DNA of 64,000 nt from Agrococcus sp. ARC_14 (GTDB lineage: Bacteria; Actinomycetota; Actinomycetes; Actinomycetales; Microbacteriaceae), in NCBI RefSeq assembly GCF_022436485.1, contig NZ_JAKUDO010000002.1, positions 310,001-374,000 on the forward strand, written 5' to 3'. The notes below the pieces were generated by a model that saw only the letters and a list, made by a program, of their open reading frames with translations, searched no databases and had not been told where the DNA came from. The position numbers and the translations under genes were made by a program. This document shows positions 8,391-17,816 of this stretch, one piece after another. Positions within the stretch are counted from its first letter, which is position 1. Each line of letters begins with the position of its first letter.

Positions 8391-9380
8391 GTGCTGATCG
8401 CCCAGCGCCCCACTGTCACCGAGGAGACCGTCTCCGAGCACCGCTCGCGGTTCACGATTGAGCCGCTCGAGCCTGGCTTCGGGTACACCCTTGGCAACTC
8501 GCTTCGCCGCACCCTGCTCTCGTCGATCCCCGGCGCTGCTGTCACCAGCATCCGCCTGGACGGCGTGCTGCACGAGTTCTCGACGATCGCCGGTGTCAAG
8601 GAAGACGTCACCGAGATGATCCTGAACATCAAGCAGCTCGTGGTCTCGTCGGAGCACGACGAGCCCGTCGTCGCCTACCTCTCGCGCCAGGGCGCGGGCA
8701 CGGTGACGGCTGCCGACATCACGGCACCCGCCGGTGTCGAGATCCACAACCCCGAGCTCGTGCTCGCGACGCTGAACGACTCGGCGAAGCTGCAGCTCGA
8801 GCTGACGATCGAGCGTGGCCGCGGCTACGTCTCGGCCGCCCAGAACCGCGACGAGTTCGCCGAGGCCGGGGTCATCCCGATCGACTCGATCTACTCGCCC
8901 GTGCTCAAGGTCACCTACCGCGTCGAGGCGACGCGTGCCGGTGAGCGCACCGACTTCGACTCGCTCGTCGTCGACGTGGAGTCGAAGTCGGCGATCTCGC
9001 CGCGCGACGCCATCGCGTCGGCCGGGCGCACGCTGGTCGAGCTGTTCGGCCTGACGCGCGACCTGAACGCCGAGGCCGAGGGCATCGAGATCGGACAGGC
9101 TCCCGCCGAGGCCATCGGCTCCGGCGAGCTCGCCACGCCGATCGAGGAGCTCGACCTCTCGGTCCGCTCCTACAACTGCCTCAAGCGTGAGGGCATCAAC
9201 ACGGTGTCCGAGCTCGTGGCGCTGAGCGAGACCCAGCTGATGAACATCCGCAACTTCGGCCAGAAGTCGGTCGATGAGGTCAAGGACAAGCTCGTCGAGC
9301 TCGGCCTGTCGCTCAAGGACGCGGTGCCCGGCTTCGACGGCGCGCACTTCTACAGCGGTTACGACGAGGACGCTCGCTGA
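8391..9380 (+). CDS. rpoA: DNA-directed RNA polymerase subunit alpha
   Basis: Assembles RNA polymerase and contacts promoter UP elements and activators. The 329 residues contain the N-terminal dimerisation/assembly domain ([20 protein letters not shown] near residue 22) and the C-terminal domain ([18 protein letters not shown], about residues 247-310). GTG 8391 gives the standard actinobacterial N-terminus [11 protein letters not shown] and has AAAGGAA upstream. It lies between rpsK and rplQ, the conserved position. Confidence 0.97.
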   Translation: MLIAQRPTVTEETVSEHRSRFTIEPLEPGFGYTLGNSLRRTLLSSIPGAAVTSIRLDGVLHEFSTIAGVKEDVTEMILNIKQLVVSSEHDEPVVAYLSRQGAGTVTAADITAPAGVEIHNPELVLATLNDSAKLQLELTIERGRGYVSAAQNRDEFAEAGVIPIDSIYSPVLKVTYRVEATRAGERTDFDSLVVDVESKSAISPRDAIASAGRTLVELFGLTRDLNAEAEGIEIGQAPAEAIGSGELATPIEELDLSVRSYNCLKREGINTVSELVALSETQLMNIRNFGQKSVDEVKDKLVELGLSLKDAVPGFDGAHFYSGYDEDAR

Positions 9381-9416
9381 ACGCGGGCCGACTGAAGAAC
9401 TAGAGGGATACGAACC

Positions 9417-10172
9417 ATGCCCACACCCACAAAGGGTCCCCGCCTCGGAGGCGGTCCGGCGCACGAGCGCCTGCTGCTCGCGAACCTCGCGGCCGCACTG
9501 TTCACCCACAAGTCGATCAAGACGACCGAGACGAAGGCCAAGCGCCTCCGCCCGATCGCTGAGCGCCTCATCACGTTCGCCAAGCGAGGCGACCTGCACG
9601 CGCGTCGTCGCGTGCTCGCCGTGATCGGTGACAAGGGCGTCGTGCACGAGCTCTTCACCGAGATCGCGCCGCTCGTCGCAGAGCGCGAGGGTGGCTACAC
9701 CCGCATCACGAAGCTCGGCTTCCGCAAGGGCGACAACGCCCCGATGGCTCAGATCGAGCTTGTGCTCGAGCCGGTCCAGAAGAAGGCTTCGAAGTCGAAG
9801 GCATCGGCTGCCGCCACGTCGGCTGCTGCCGACCAGGAGGCATCGGAGGCCAAGGCCGCAGAGGCCAAGGCTGCTGACGAGGCCGCCGCCGAGGAGACGA
9901 CCGAGGCCGCCGATGGCGAGCTCGAGGGCGTCGCCGCGGCTGCTGACACGTCGGCCGCCGACGCGGAGGTCGCCGATGGCGGCTTCGGCGAGGACTCCGC
10001 CGCTGCGCTCGAGGACGGCTCGGCTCCCGAGGGCTTCGACATCAAGGGCAACAAGGACTCGATGAAGTTCCACCGCCCCGATGGCCAGTGGTACGAGCAG
10101 ACGGTCGCCGAGGTGTGGTTCCGCACCGGCGAGGCCGCCGAGGCCGCAGGCTTCACCGAGGCCGGCAAGTAG
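9417..10172 (+). CDS. rplQ: 50S ribosomal protein L17 with C-terminal extension
   Basis: Residues 1 to about 118 are a normal L17 core ([20 protein letters not shown]..., [18 protein letters not shown]). L17 is normally about 120 residues in many bacteria; this protein has 251. Residues about 122-205 are a low-complexity Ala/Glu/Asp/Lys linker. Residues about 206-251 form a compact aromatic domain with [26 protein letters not shown] and EAAGF. That pattern resembles the small C-terminal domain I know as the 'sunset' domain, which is appended to some actinobacterial ribosomal proteins; its function is unknown to me. The reading frame is continuous, with no sign of frameshift. Confidence 0.93.
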   Translation: MPTPTKGPRLGGGPAHERLLLANLAAALFTHKSIKTTETKAKRLRPIAERLITFAKRGDLHARRRVLAVIGDKGVVHELFTEIAPLVAEREGGYTRITKLGFRKGDNAPMAQIELVLEPVQKKASKSKASAAATSAAADQEASEAKAAEAKAADEAAAEETTEAADGELEGVAAAADTSAADAEVADGGFGEDSAAALEDGSAPEGFDIKGNKDSMKFHRPDGQWYEQTVAEVWFRTGEAAEAAGFTEAGK

Positions 10173-10194
10173 CAGCCGGTCGCAACCCGTACGA

Positions 10195-10225
10195 AGAGGG
10201 GCCCCGCATCGCGCGGGGCCCCTCT
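10195..10225. terminator. Bidirectional terminator between rplQ and the GH15 gene
   Basis: A perfect 13-bp stem (AGAGGGGCCCCGC / GCGGGGCCCCTCT) with a 5-nt loop lies between two convergent genes, 22 bp after the rplQ stop. There is no T-run, which is common for GC-rich actinobacterial terminators. Confidence 0.75.
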
Positions 10226-10241
10226 CGCGTTCGCCGGCCGC

Positions 10242-12020
10242 TCAGCCTCGCTGCGCCTTCGCGATCTCCGTGGCGGCCAGCACGAGCCCGAGGTGCGAGA
10301 ACGCCTGCGGGAAGTTGCCCCAGTGGTGCCCCGTCTCAGGGTCGACCTCCTCGGCGAGCAGGCCGACGTCGTTGCGCATCGCGACCAGGCGGTCCATGAG
10401 GTCGGTGGCCTCGTCGAGCCTGCCCGCCTGCGCGTAGGCGATCACGAGCCAGAACCCGCAGAGGACGAACGGATGCTCGTTCCCGGCAAGGCCGTCCACG
10501 CCGGTCGTGCGATAGCGCAGCGGGATCCCCCCGATGAGCAGGTCCTGCTCGATGCGCTCGATCGTGCCGAGGAAGCGCGGGTCCGTCGCCTCCACGATGC
10601 CGATCGTCGGCAGCTGCAGGAGCGACGCGTCGACCTCGCTCGTGCCGTAGTGCTGACGGAACGAGCCAGTGGACTCGTCGAAGCCGCGCGTGAGCACCTC
10701 CTCTCGCAGCGCATCCCGCAGCTCGATCCAACGAGTCGGGTCGCCGTCGCAGCCCTCCTCGATCGCCCGCACGCCGCAGTCGAACGCCGCCCACATCATG
10801 GCGCGCGAGTGGGTGAAGAACTGCGGCTCGCCGCGCATCTCCCACAGCCCCTGGTCGGGCTCGTGCCAGTGCGTGGCGAGTTCGTTCAGCAGTGCGCGCT
10901 GCATGTGCCACGAGTCGTGCGTGTCGTCGAGGCCGATCGCGCGCAGCCGCTGCAGCGTGAGCATGACCTGGCCGAGCACATCGTGCTGGCGCTGGTCCGC
11001 AGCGCCGTTGCCGATGCGCACGGGGGCGGCGCCGCCGTAGCCCGGCAGGTGATCCAGCTCGCGCTCGATGAGCTCGCGGCCGCCGTCTCGCCGGTACATG
11101 ATGCGCATGTCCTGCGGGTCGCCCGCGATCGCGCGCAGCAGCCAGTTGCGCCACAGGGCGACCTTCTCGGAGAGCTGCACGGCGAGCATCGCGTCGACGG
11201 TGAGGGATGCGTCGCGCAGCCACGTGAAGCGGTAGTCCCAGTTGCGCTCGCCGCCGGGGTCCTCCGGCAGCGAGGTGGTGGGCGCGGCGATGATGCCGCC
11301 GGTCGCGTCGTCGGTCAGTGCGCGGAGGACGAGCACGCTGGTCTGCACCGCCTCGAGGTACGGGCCCTCGTAGTCGAGCTCGGCGAGCCACTCCGCCGAC
11401 TCCGAGATCGTCGTCTCGACGATCTCGGTCTCGCCCACCGGACCGGCGATCGGCAGCCAGGAGTGCTGCCAGCACAGGTCGAGCACGAGCCGCTCGCCCG
11501 CGCGCACGGCGAACGTGGAGCGGTGCCGGTGGCCGTCGGCGCGCGGCAGGGCGTCGCCGCGCAGCACGAGTCGGTCCGGCCCGGCGATCGCGACCAGCAC
11601 ATCCTCGTCGTGGTCGCGCGTGCGGCGGAACCACGGCGGCACCTTGCCGTACCCGAACCGCACGACGAGCTCCTGCTCGAGCTCGACCTCGCCGTCGACG
11701 CCCTCGATGATGCGCACCACGTCGGCGCGCTCATCACCGGTGGGCATCGCATCCGTCACCGTCACCGTGCCGCTCGCGGTCTCGTGCGTCGTCTCGAGCA
11801 CGAGGCTGCCCGGCAGGTATCGGCGCGTCGACGACGCCTCGCCGGTCGGCCCGATGCGCCAGTGCCCGTGCTTGCGGTCGCCCAGCAGGGCGGCGAAGCA
11901 TGCGGGCGAGTCGAAGTGCGGCAGGCAGAGCCAGTCGATCGAGCCGTCGCGCCCCACGAGGGCGGCGGTGGTGCGGTCGCCGATCAGGGCGTAGTCCTCG
12001 ATGGGCGTCGCGTCGGGCAT
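10242..12020 (-). CDS. Glycoside hydrolase family 15 protein (glucoamylase/trehalase type)
   Basis: A 592-residue cytoplasmic protein (no signal peptide) with the GH15 layout: an N-terminal beta-sandwich (1 to about 210) starting PIEDYALIGDRTTAALVG, then an (alpha/alpha)6 barrel. Barrel motifs seen are ERNWDYRFTWLRDASLT, the acid region DQGLWEMRGEPQFFTHS with a candidate general acid Glu, and LLAEEVDPETGHHWGNFPQA with the candidate base. Actinobacterial cytoplasmic GH15 proteins of this length include trehalases; whether this one hydrolyses trehalose or maltodextrin cannot be told from motifs. It converges on rplQ. The start is the ATG at 12018-12020, 101 bp from truA on the other strand. Confidence 0.88.
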   Translation of the reverse strand: MPDATPIEDYALIGDRTTAALVGRDGSIDWLCLPHFDSPACFAALLGDRKHGHWRIGPTGEASSTRRYLPGSLVLETTHETASGTVTVTDAMPTGDERADVVRIIEGVDGEVELEQELVVRFGYGKVPPWFRRTRDHDEDVLVAIAGPDRLVLRGDALPRADGHRHRSTFAVRAGERLVLDLCWQHSWLPIAGPVGETEIVETTISESAEWLAELDYEGPYLEAVQTSVLVLRALTDDATGGIIAAPTTSLPEDPGGERNWDYRFTWLRDASLTVDAMLAVQLSEKVALWRNWLLRAIAGDPQDMRIMYRRDGGRELIERELDHLPGYGGAAPVRIGNGAADQRQHDVLGQVMLTLQRLRAIGLDDTHDSWHMQRALLNELATHWHEPDQGLWEMRGEPQFFTHSRAMMWAAFDCGVRAIEEGCDGDPTRWIELRDALREEVLTRGFDESTGSFRQHYGTSEVDASLLQLPTIGIVEATDPRFLGTIERIEQDLLIGGIPLRYRTTGVDGLAGNEHPFVLCGFWLVIAYAQAGRLDEATDLMDRLVAMRNDVGLLAEEVDPETGHHWGNFPQAFSHLGLVLAATEIAKAQRG

Positions 12021-12109
12021 CCCGCGAGCGTACCGGCGGGTGCCGCGAGGAGCATGCCAGGCCGACGGTGGCGCGGCGCCGCCGCGGCCGCCGTCGCCCC
12101 GTGCCTCAA

Positions 12110-12115
12110 TAGGCT
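12110..12115 (+). promoter_or_regulatory. -10 box of a leaderless truA promoter
   Basis: TAGGCT ends 6 nt before the truA ATG (12122), so transcription should start at or next to the start codon. There is no Shine-Dalgarno match before truA, which supports a leaderless mRNA. No clear -35 box is seen. Confidence 0.5.
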
Positions 12116-12121
12116 GACGGC

Positions 12122-12952
12122 ATGCGCCGCATCCGCCTCGACCTCGCCTACGACGGCGGCGGCTTCTCGGGCTGGGCCGTGCAGCCAGGGCTGCGCACCT
12201 GCCAGGGCGAGCTCGAGCGCGCGCTCACGACGATCGCGCGCGAGCCCGTGCGGGTCACGGTCGCAGGTCGCACGGATGCGGGGGTGCACGCGAGCGGGCA
12301 GGTCGCGCACGCAGACCTGCCGGAGGCGCTCGGGGCGGACGTGACCGCGCGGGCAGCGAGGCTCGCCCATCGCATCTCCCGGCTGGCGGCGCCGGATGGC
12401 GATCTGGTGGTGCGCGCCGTCTCGCTCGCCCCCGACGGATTCGACGCACGCTTCTCCGCCGTCTCGCGCTCCTACCGCTACCGCATCATGGCGAGCCCTG
12501 CTGCCGACCCGCTCGAGCGGCGCACCGCGGCGCACGTGCCACAGCCCCTCGACGTCGCTGCCATGCAGCGCGCTGCGGAGGCACTCGTGGGGCTGCGCGA
12601 CTTCGCCGCCTTCTGCAAGCCGCGCGAGGGCGCGACGACGATCCGCGAGCTGCGCGCCTTCTCGTGGGCGCTGCACGACGATGTGCTCACGGCGTCGCTC
12701 ACGGCAGATGCCTTCTGCCACTCGATGGTGCGTGCGCTCGTCGCCGCGTGCGTGCGGGTGGGCGAGGGCAGGCTCGGCCTCGCGCAGGCTGCGGCGCTGC
12801 TCGACGAGCGGCAGCGCTCGCCGCTCACAGGGCTCATGCCGGCGCACGGCCTGACGCTCGTCGCCGTCGGCTACCCGCCTGACGACGCGCTCGCCCAGCA
12901 GGCCGAGCGCGCCAGGGCGCTCCGCAGCGCATCCGACCTCGCCCCTGACTGA
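12122..12952 (+). CDS. truA: tRNA pseudouridine(38-40) synthase
   Basis: Makes pseudouridine at positions 38-40 of the tRNA anticodon arm. The 276 residues begin with LDLAYDGGGFSGWAVQPG, and the catalytic Asp52 lies in VAGRTDAGVHASGQVAH. The later blocks SYRYRIM and FCHSMVRALV are also typical. It follows the rplQ operon in many actinobacteria; here the inserted GH15 gene on the other strand separates it from rplQ. Confidence 0.95.
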   Translation: MRRIRLDLAYDGGGFSGWAVQPGLRTCQGELERALTTIAREPVRVTVAGRTDAGVHASGQVAHADLPEALGADVTARAARLAHRISRLAAPDGDLVVRAVSLAPDGFDARFSAVSRSYRYRIMASPAADPLERRTAAHVPQPLDVAAMQRAAEALVGLRDFAAFCKPREGATTIRELRAFSWALHDDVLTASLTADAFCHSMVRALVAACVRVGEGRLGLAQAAALLDERQRSPLTGLMPAHGLTLVAVGYPPDDALAQQAERARALRSASDLAPD

Positions 12953-13073
12953 GCGTCCACGCGAAGCACGACGCAAGCCCGCACGGCCCGCGGTGCGGCG
13001 CAATCGGTGCACACGTGCGATCTGCAGCGGCAGGGATGCGGCGAGCTTGCGTTGTGCGGCCGCGCCGGCGGGC

Positions 13074-13718
13074 TCAGGCGGCGAGCAGGGCGCGCAGCTC
13101 GTCGACAGACTCGACGATGAGCGTCGAGCCGGCGGCCTCGAGCTCTGCGCGGCCGCCGTAGCCGTAGGCGACGCCGATCGAGCGCATGCCCAGCTCGTGC
13201 GCCGAGGCGATGTCGTTGACGCGGTCGCCGACCATCACGAGCTCGGAGCCCGGCAGCCCGATCGACGCTGCCGCGCGCGCGATGACCGAGGCCTTCGAAT
13301 GGCCTGCCTCGCCATCGACGCGGCCGTGCACGCCGCGGAAGCGGTGACGCAGCGCGTAGTGCTCGATGACGGTCTCGGCATCGTGCTGCAGCTTGTGCGT
13401 GGCCACGGCGAGCGGGCGACCGCCCTCGTCGAGGGCCCTGATGAGCTCGTCGATGCCGGGGTAGAGGGCGGATTCGAGCAGACCACCGCCGGCCTGCCGG
13501 GCACGGAAGGCCACCATCGCCCGGTCGACCTCTGCGGGGGAGTGGCCCTGCTCGCTGAGCACGGTGACGAGCGGCGGGCCGAGCCACTCGAGCAGCCTGG
13601 CCTCCTCGGGCACCGGCCAGCCGACCGCCGCATGCATGTGCCGCAGGCTCGCGAGGAGCCCCTGCTTGGAGTCGGTGAGGGTGCCGTCGAGGTCGAAGAT
13701 GATGCCGTGGGGATTCAT
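13074..13718 (-). CDS. HAD-family hydrolase (phosphoglycolate phosphatase-like)
   Basis: A 214-residue haloacid-dehalogenase phosphatase. Motif I is FDLDGTLTDS (catalytic Asp near residue 9), motif II is in LAVATHK, and the motif III/IV region reads ELVMVGDRVNDIASAHELG. The cap domain (about residues 18-80) is of the Gph/PGP type. The substrate is not fixed by the sequence; phosphoglycolate or another small phosphomonoester is likely. It is convergent with truA and divergent from the DivIVA-like gene. Confidence 0.85.
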   Translation of the reverse strand: MNPHGIIFDLDGTLTDSKQGLLASLRHMHAAVGWPVPEEARLLEWLGPPLVTVLSEQGHSPAEVDRAMVAFRARQAGGGLLESALYPGIDELIRALDEGGRPLAVATHKLQHDAETVIEHYALRHRFRGVHGRVDGEAGHSKASVIARAAASIGLPGSELVMVGDRVNDIASAHELGMRSIGVAYGYGGRAELEAAGSTLIVESVDELRALLAA

Positions 13719-13773
13719 GTCCTGCCATGATCCCAGGTATCTGATCGGGCTCGCCAGGTGTGTGGGATCCGCC

Positions 13774-13779
13774 TAGACT
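13774..13779 (+). promoter_or_regulatory. -10 box of the DivIVA-like gene
   Basis: TAGACT matches the TANNNT consensus. It would start transcription near 13786, giving a leader of about 36 nt with a GGAGG ribosome site before the ATG at 13822. The -35 region is weak. Confidence 0.45.
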
Positions 13780-13821
13780 TGTGGCGCCGGGGCAGCGCTC
13801 GGCGGAGACCCGGAGGCACAC

Positions 13822-15246
13822 ATGTCGGAGCAGCAGCCAGCATTCGATCCGGCCTTCCGCGGCTATGACCGCGAGCAGGTCGACGGTGCGCTCACGACGC
13901 TGCGCTCCGAGCTCGCCACGGTCAAGCAGGCGGGGCAGCAGGCGGCCCTCGCGACTGAGGCACGCGTGCAGCACCTGACGGAGGACCTCGACGCCGCAGT
14001 CGCGCGCGCCGACCAGGCTGAGGCCCGCATGCTGCGCCTCGCGCAGCAGGTGCAGACGCTCGACGAGGAGGACGCCGAGGAGTCCACCGAGCCCGGCGAC
14101 GCCGAGGAGGGCCGCCAGACCCGCGTGCGCTTCGCCGAGATCCTGCGTGTCGCCGAGGATCAGGCCTCGACGCTCGTGACCAACGCGTCGAGCTCGTCGG
14201 AGCGCATCCTCGACGACGCGAACGCCGAGCGCGATCGCATCCGCAAGGAGGCGCAGGAGGAGGCCGCGCGGACCCTGCAGGAGGCGCAGCACGAGGCGGA
14301 GCTCGCGCGCCGTCGCAGCGAGACCGAGCAGACCGCGCACCGCGCCCGCGTCGAGACAGAGCTGGGCTCGCTGGGGGAGAAGGTGTCGCAGGCCGACCGC
14401 GAGGCGCAGGTGCTGCTGGGCGAGGCCGAGCGCGCCGCCGCCGCGATGCGCGCGCAGGCCCAGCGCGAGACCGACGACCTGAAGCTCGACGCCGACCGCA
14501 TCGTGCGAGAGGCCAAGGCCCGTCGCGTCGAGCTCGACGCCGCGATCACCCGCAGGCAGGACGACGCCCAGCAGGAGTTCCTGCGGCTCCACAGCCAGGC
14601 GGTCGCGCACGCGGAGCGCATCACGGCCGACGCCAACGACAAGGTCGCATCCGCCCTCGCGCACGCCAAGCACGTCGCCGAGCAGTCGGAGGCCTACGAG
14701 CAGCTCTCGAAGGCGCAGGCCGCGCAGATCGAGGCGAGCGCCAAGGCCCGCGCGTCCTCGATGCTCGACGAGGCACGGCAGCGCTCGCAGGCGATCGTCG
14801 ACACGGTCACGAAGCACACGAAGGATGTGCTGCGCGATGCCGAGGACCGCACCAGGAGCCTGCGCTACCAGCAGACCCAGCTGAACGGCTTCATGGCAGA
14901 GGTGCAGTCGCTCATGCACGTCGCCGATGCCGCCGATCCGCGCACGTGGGGCGCAGCTGGCGCGGCATCCGGTGCCGCGGCGACCGTCGCTGACGATGTG
15001 ACGGCGGATGCGTCCACGACGCAGGTCGACGAGGCCGCGGTGCCGTCGGTGGCTGCCGAGGATCGCGTCGTCGTGCCCGACTCGCACAGCACATCCGCCC
15101 CCGACGTCGACCCGCTCGCCGACCTCACGCTCTCGGTCGACGAGCCGATCGAGGGTGAGCCGGTGGAGGAGCCGTCTACCCGCGAGGAGGTCGTCGAGGT
15201 CGTCTGGCACGAGGACGAGGCGTACGACCCCTCGATCGATCGGTGA
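13822..15246 (+). CDS. DivIVA-like coiled-coil protein
   Basis: A 474-residue protein. The N-terminus (about residues 1-30) has FRGYDREQVDGALTTLRSEL, matching the DivIVA/GpsB-type motif that precedes a coiled coil. Residues about 30-350 are an almost unbroken Ala/Glu/Arg/Gln-rich coiled coil with heptad character. The C-terminal 120 residues are acidic and low-complexity. No membrane helix is seen. DivIVA/Wag31 proteins mark curved membrane or the growing pole in actinobacteria; this larger paralogue could be a scaffold for polar growth or septum placement (inference). It is followed by the rplM promoter. Confidence 0.7.
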   Translation: MSEQQPAFDPAFRGYDREQVDGALTTLRSELATVKQAGQQAALATEARVQHLTEDLDAAVARADQAEARMLRLAQQVQTLDEEDAEESTEPGDAEEGRQTRVRFAEILRVAEDQASTLVTNASSSSERILDDANAERDRIRKEAQEEAARTLQEAQHEAELARRRSETEQTAHRARVETELGSLGEKVSQADREAQVLLGEAERAAAAMRAQAQRETDDLKLDADRIVREAKARRVELDAAITRRQDDAQQEFLRLHSQAVAHAERITADANDKVASALAHAKHVAEQSEAYEQLSKAQAAQIEASAKARASSMLDEARQRSQAIVDTVTKHTKDVLRDAEDRTRSLRYQQTQLNGFMAEVQSLMHVADAADPRTWGAAGAASGAAATVADDVTADASTTQVDEAAVPSVAAEDRVVVPDSHSTSAPDVDPLADLTLSVDEPIEGEPVEEPSTREEVVEVVWHEDEAYDPSIDR

Positions 15247-15273
15247 TCGGCGGCCGCTGATCGCTCGGTCGGC

Positions 15274-15303
15274 TTGACTCTGCATCGATCGCCCACGTAA
15301 GAT
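15274..15303 (+). promoter_or_regulatory. Promoter of rplM-rpsI
   Basis: TTGACT at 15274-15279 and TAAGAT at 15298-15303 with 18-nt spacing are close to the housekeeping consensus. The start point would be near 15310, leaving a leader of about 118 nt before rplM, long enough for autogenous control of the L13-S9 operon. Confidence 0.7.
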
Positions 15304-15427
15304 CGATCCTTGGTGCGCACAGCCTGTGCGCTCCCGAATGAGCCCTCCACCGGATCGTTCCCGCCCATCGCGGCTGGAACACCTCGGAGCGGGATTCACG
15401 ACCATCCATTCGATCAGTGAGGCATCA

Positions 15428-15874
15428 ATGACTCGCACGTATTCGCCCAAGGCGGCGGACGTCCAGCACAACTGGATCGTCATCGACGCCACCGACGTGG
15501 TGCTCGGCCGTCTGGCCAGCCACGCAGCTGCCATGCTCCGCGGCAAGCACAAGCCGACGTTCGCCCCCCACATGGACATGGGCGACTTCGTCATCATCGT
15601 GAACGCAGAGAAGGTCGCGCTCACGGGCCAGAAGCTGCTCAAGAAGATGGCCTACCGCCACTCGGGCTACCCGGGCGGCCTCCGCGCCACCAACTATGCA
15701 GAGATGCTCGAGCGCTGGCCAGTCCGCACCGTCGAGAAGGCGATCCGCGGCATGCTGCCGAAGAACTCGCTCGGCGCAGCTCAGATCAAGAAGCTCAAGG
15801 TCTACGCAGGCCCCGAGCACCCGCACGCGGCGCAGCAGCCGACCCCCTACACGTTCGACCAGGTCGCCCAGTAG
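15428..15874 (+). CDS. rplM: 50S ribosomal protein L13
   Basis: An early-assembly 50S protein of 148 residues. The N-terminus is [16 protein letters not shown], and the blocks [19 protein letters not shown] and [19 protein letters not shown] identify L13. The ATG at 15428 is chosen because it gives the family N-terminus. It is followed by rpsI after 20 bp in the universal L13-S9 pair. Confidence 0.97.
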   Translation: MTRTYSPKAADVQHNWIVIDATDVVLGRLASHAAAMLRGKHKPTFAPHMDMGDFVIIVNAEKVALTGQKLLKKMAYRHSGYPGGLRATNYAEMLERWPVRTVEKAIRGMLPKNSLGAAQIKKLKVYAGPEHPHAAQQPTPYTFDQVAQ

Positions 15875-15894
15875 GGCGCGAGGAGACAACAGAC

Positions 15895-16374
15895 ATGGCG
15901 AAGATCGCAGACTCCATCGAGGCTCCCGAGAGCTTCTCGACCGAGACGCCCGCGGCTGAGGCTCCCAAGGCTCCCCGCGTCGTCAACATCGGCGGCCAGG
16001 CCGTCGGCCGTCGCAAGCAGGCCATCGCCCGCGTGCGCCTGGTCCCCGGCACCGGCGCGTACACCGTGAACGGCCGCACGCTCGAGGACTACTTCCCGAA
16101 CAAGCTGCACCAGCAGCTGATCAACGACCCGTTCACGCTGCTCGAGCTCTCGGGCAGCTACGACGTGATCGCCCGCATCTCGGGCGGTGGCCCCTCGGGC
16201 CAGGCCGGCGCGCTCCGCCTCGGCATCGCTCGTACGCTCAACGAGATCGACACCGAGAACAACCGTCCGGAGCTCAAGAAGGCCGGATTCCTCTCGCGCG
16301 ACGCTCGCGTCATCGAGCGCAAGAAGGCCGGTCTCAAGAAGGCCCGCAAGGCGCCGCAGTACTCGAAGCGCTGA
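15895..16374 (+). CDS. rpsI: 30S ribosomal protein S9
   Basis: S9 contacts the P-site tRNA through its C-terminal tail ending KAPQYSKR. The 159 residues include an acidic N-terminal extension of about 40 residues (usual in actinobacteria) before the core [24 protein letters not shown] lies 7 nt before ATG. The stop is 3 bp before glmM. Confidence 0.97.
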   Translation: MAKIADSIEAPESFSTETPAAEAPKAPRVVNIGGQAVGRRKQAIARVRLVPGTGAYTVNGRTLEDYFPNKLHQQLINDPFTLLELSGSYDVIARISGGGPSGQAGALRLGIARTLNEIDTENNRPELKKAGFLSRDARVIERKKAGLKKARKAPQYSKR

Positions 16375-16377
16375 TTC

Positions 16378-17730
16378 ATGTCGCGCCTGTTCGGCACGGA
16401 TGGCGTTCGGGGTCTCGCAGGCCTCGACATCACGGCGGAATCGGCGATGGCGCTTGCACAGGGCGCCGCACTCGTGCTCGGGCGTCACGCCCGGCAGGAG
16501 GGGCGGCGCCCTGTTGCTGTCGTCGCGCGTGATCCCCGGGTCTCTGGTGAGTTCATCGCAGCCTCCGTCTCGGCGGGCCTCGCCTCGAGCGGCATCGACG
16601 TGCTCGACGCTGGCGTCATCCCGACGCCGGCTGCCGCCTACCTGGTGGCGAGCATCGGAGCCGACTTCGGCGTGATGGTCTCCGCCTCGCACAACCCGGC
16701 GCCCGACAACGGCATCAAGTTCTTCGCCACCGGTGGCCGCAAGCTGCCGGATGTGGTCGAGGACGAGATCGAGACCGCGCTGGGCGGCGCCCCGCTGCGC
16801 CCGATCGGCGCGGAGGTCGGCACGATCCGGCGCTTCGCCGACGCCGAGGACCGCTACCTCGTGCACCTGCTGGGCACGCTCGAGGGCAGCCTCGAGGGGC
16901 TGCACGTGGCGCTCGACTGCGCGCACGGCGCCGCAGCGGGCGTGAGCCCGCAGGCATTCAGCGACGCGGGCGCGAAGGTGACCGTGATGGGCAACGACCC
17001 CGACGGCATCAACATCAACCGCGAGGTCGGCTCGACCCACCTCCAGCAGCTGCAAGAGCTCGTCGTCTCCTCCGGCGCCGATCTCGGCATCGCGCACGAT
17101 GGCGATGCCGACCGCTGCCTCGCGATCGACGCCCAGGGCAACGTCATCGACGGCGACCAGATCATGGCGATCCTGGCGCTCTCGGCCAAGCGCCGCGGGC
17201 TGCTGGCAGACGACACGCTCGTCGCGACCGTGATGTCGAACCTGGGCCTCAAGGTGGCGATGGATGCGCACGGCATCGCGCTCGTGCAGACCGCGGTCGG
17301 CGACCGCTACGTGCTCGAGGCGCTCGGCCAGTACGGCCTCTCGCTGGGCGGCGAGCAGTCTGGCCACATCATCTTCTCCGCGCACGCCACCACCGGCGAC
17401 GGCATCCTCACCGGCCTGCAGATCGCCGCGGAGATGGCGCGCACCGGCAAGTCGCTCGCTGAGCTCGCCGCGGTGATGGAGGTCTTCCCGCAGGTGCTCA
17501 TCAACGTCACGGGCGTCGACCGCCTCGGGCTGCGCGGCAATCAGGCGATCGCCGACGCGGTCGCCAGGGCAGAGGCAGAGCTGGGCGAGCAGGGCCGCGT
17601 GCTCCTGCGCCCCTCTGGCACCGAGAAGATCGTGCGCGTCATGGTCGAGGCCTCCGAACAGCACGTCGCGCAGTCGATCGCCGACGAGCTCGCCGACCTG
17701 GTGCGGGCCGAGCTGGGCGTCAGCGCCTAG
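16378..17730 (+). CDS. glmM: Phosphoglucosamine mutase
   Basis: Converts glucosamine-6-phosphate to glucosamine-1-phosphate, the step after GlmS on the way to UDP-GlcNAc and peptidoglycan. The 450 residues have the catalytic phosphoserine Ser104 in [15 protein letters not shown], the metal loop [11 protein letters not shown] (about residue 240) and the phosphate-binding GTEKIVRVM near the C-terminus. It starts 3 bp after rpsI and is probably co-transcribed with it. glmS lies 4 kb downstream. Confidence 0.96.
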   Translation: MSRLFGTDGVRGLAGLDITAESAMALAQGAALVLGRHARQEGRRPVAVVARDPRVSGEFIAASVSAGLASSGIDVLDAGVIPTPAAAYLVASIGADFGVMVSASHNPAPDNGIKFFATGGRKLPDVVEDEIETALGGAPLRPIGAEVGTIRRFADAEDRYLVHLLGTLEGSLEGLHVALDCAHGAAAGVSPQAFSDAGAKVTVMGNDPDGININREVGSTHLQQLQELVVSSGADLGIAHDGDADRCLAIDAQGNVIDGDQIMAILALSAKRRGLLADDTLVATVMSNLGLKVAMDAHGIALVQTAVGDRYVLEALGQYGLSLGGEQSGHIIFSAHATTGDGILTGLQIAAEMARTGKSLAELAAVMEVFPQVLINVTGVDRLGLRGNQAIADAVARAEAELGEQGRVLLRPSGTEKIVRVMVEASEQHVAQSIADELADLVRAELGVSA

Positions 17731-17740
17731 ATCCCGACTC

Positions 17741-17816
17741 CCGCGGCCCGGGACGGGCCCCGGCGCTGGGGTCGCGATGGGGGTCCGCAAGGACCCCCAT
17801 CCTCAGCTCCACCGCG
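17741..17816 (+). repeat. Hairpin-bearing repeat, family 1, copy A
   Basis: A 76-bp element between the convergent glmM and amino-acid permease genes. It reads CCGCGGCCCGGGACGGGCCC, then CGGCGCTGGGGTCGCG, then a 10-bp stem ATGGGGGTCC / GGACCCCCAT with a GCAA loop (17777-17800), then AGCTCCACCGCGC. The flanks are nearly identical to 28800-28876, but the stem differs and is still paired. It probably also serves as a terminator for both genes. Confidence 0.75.
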
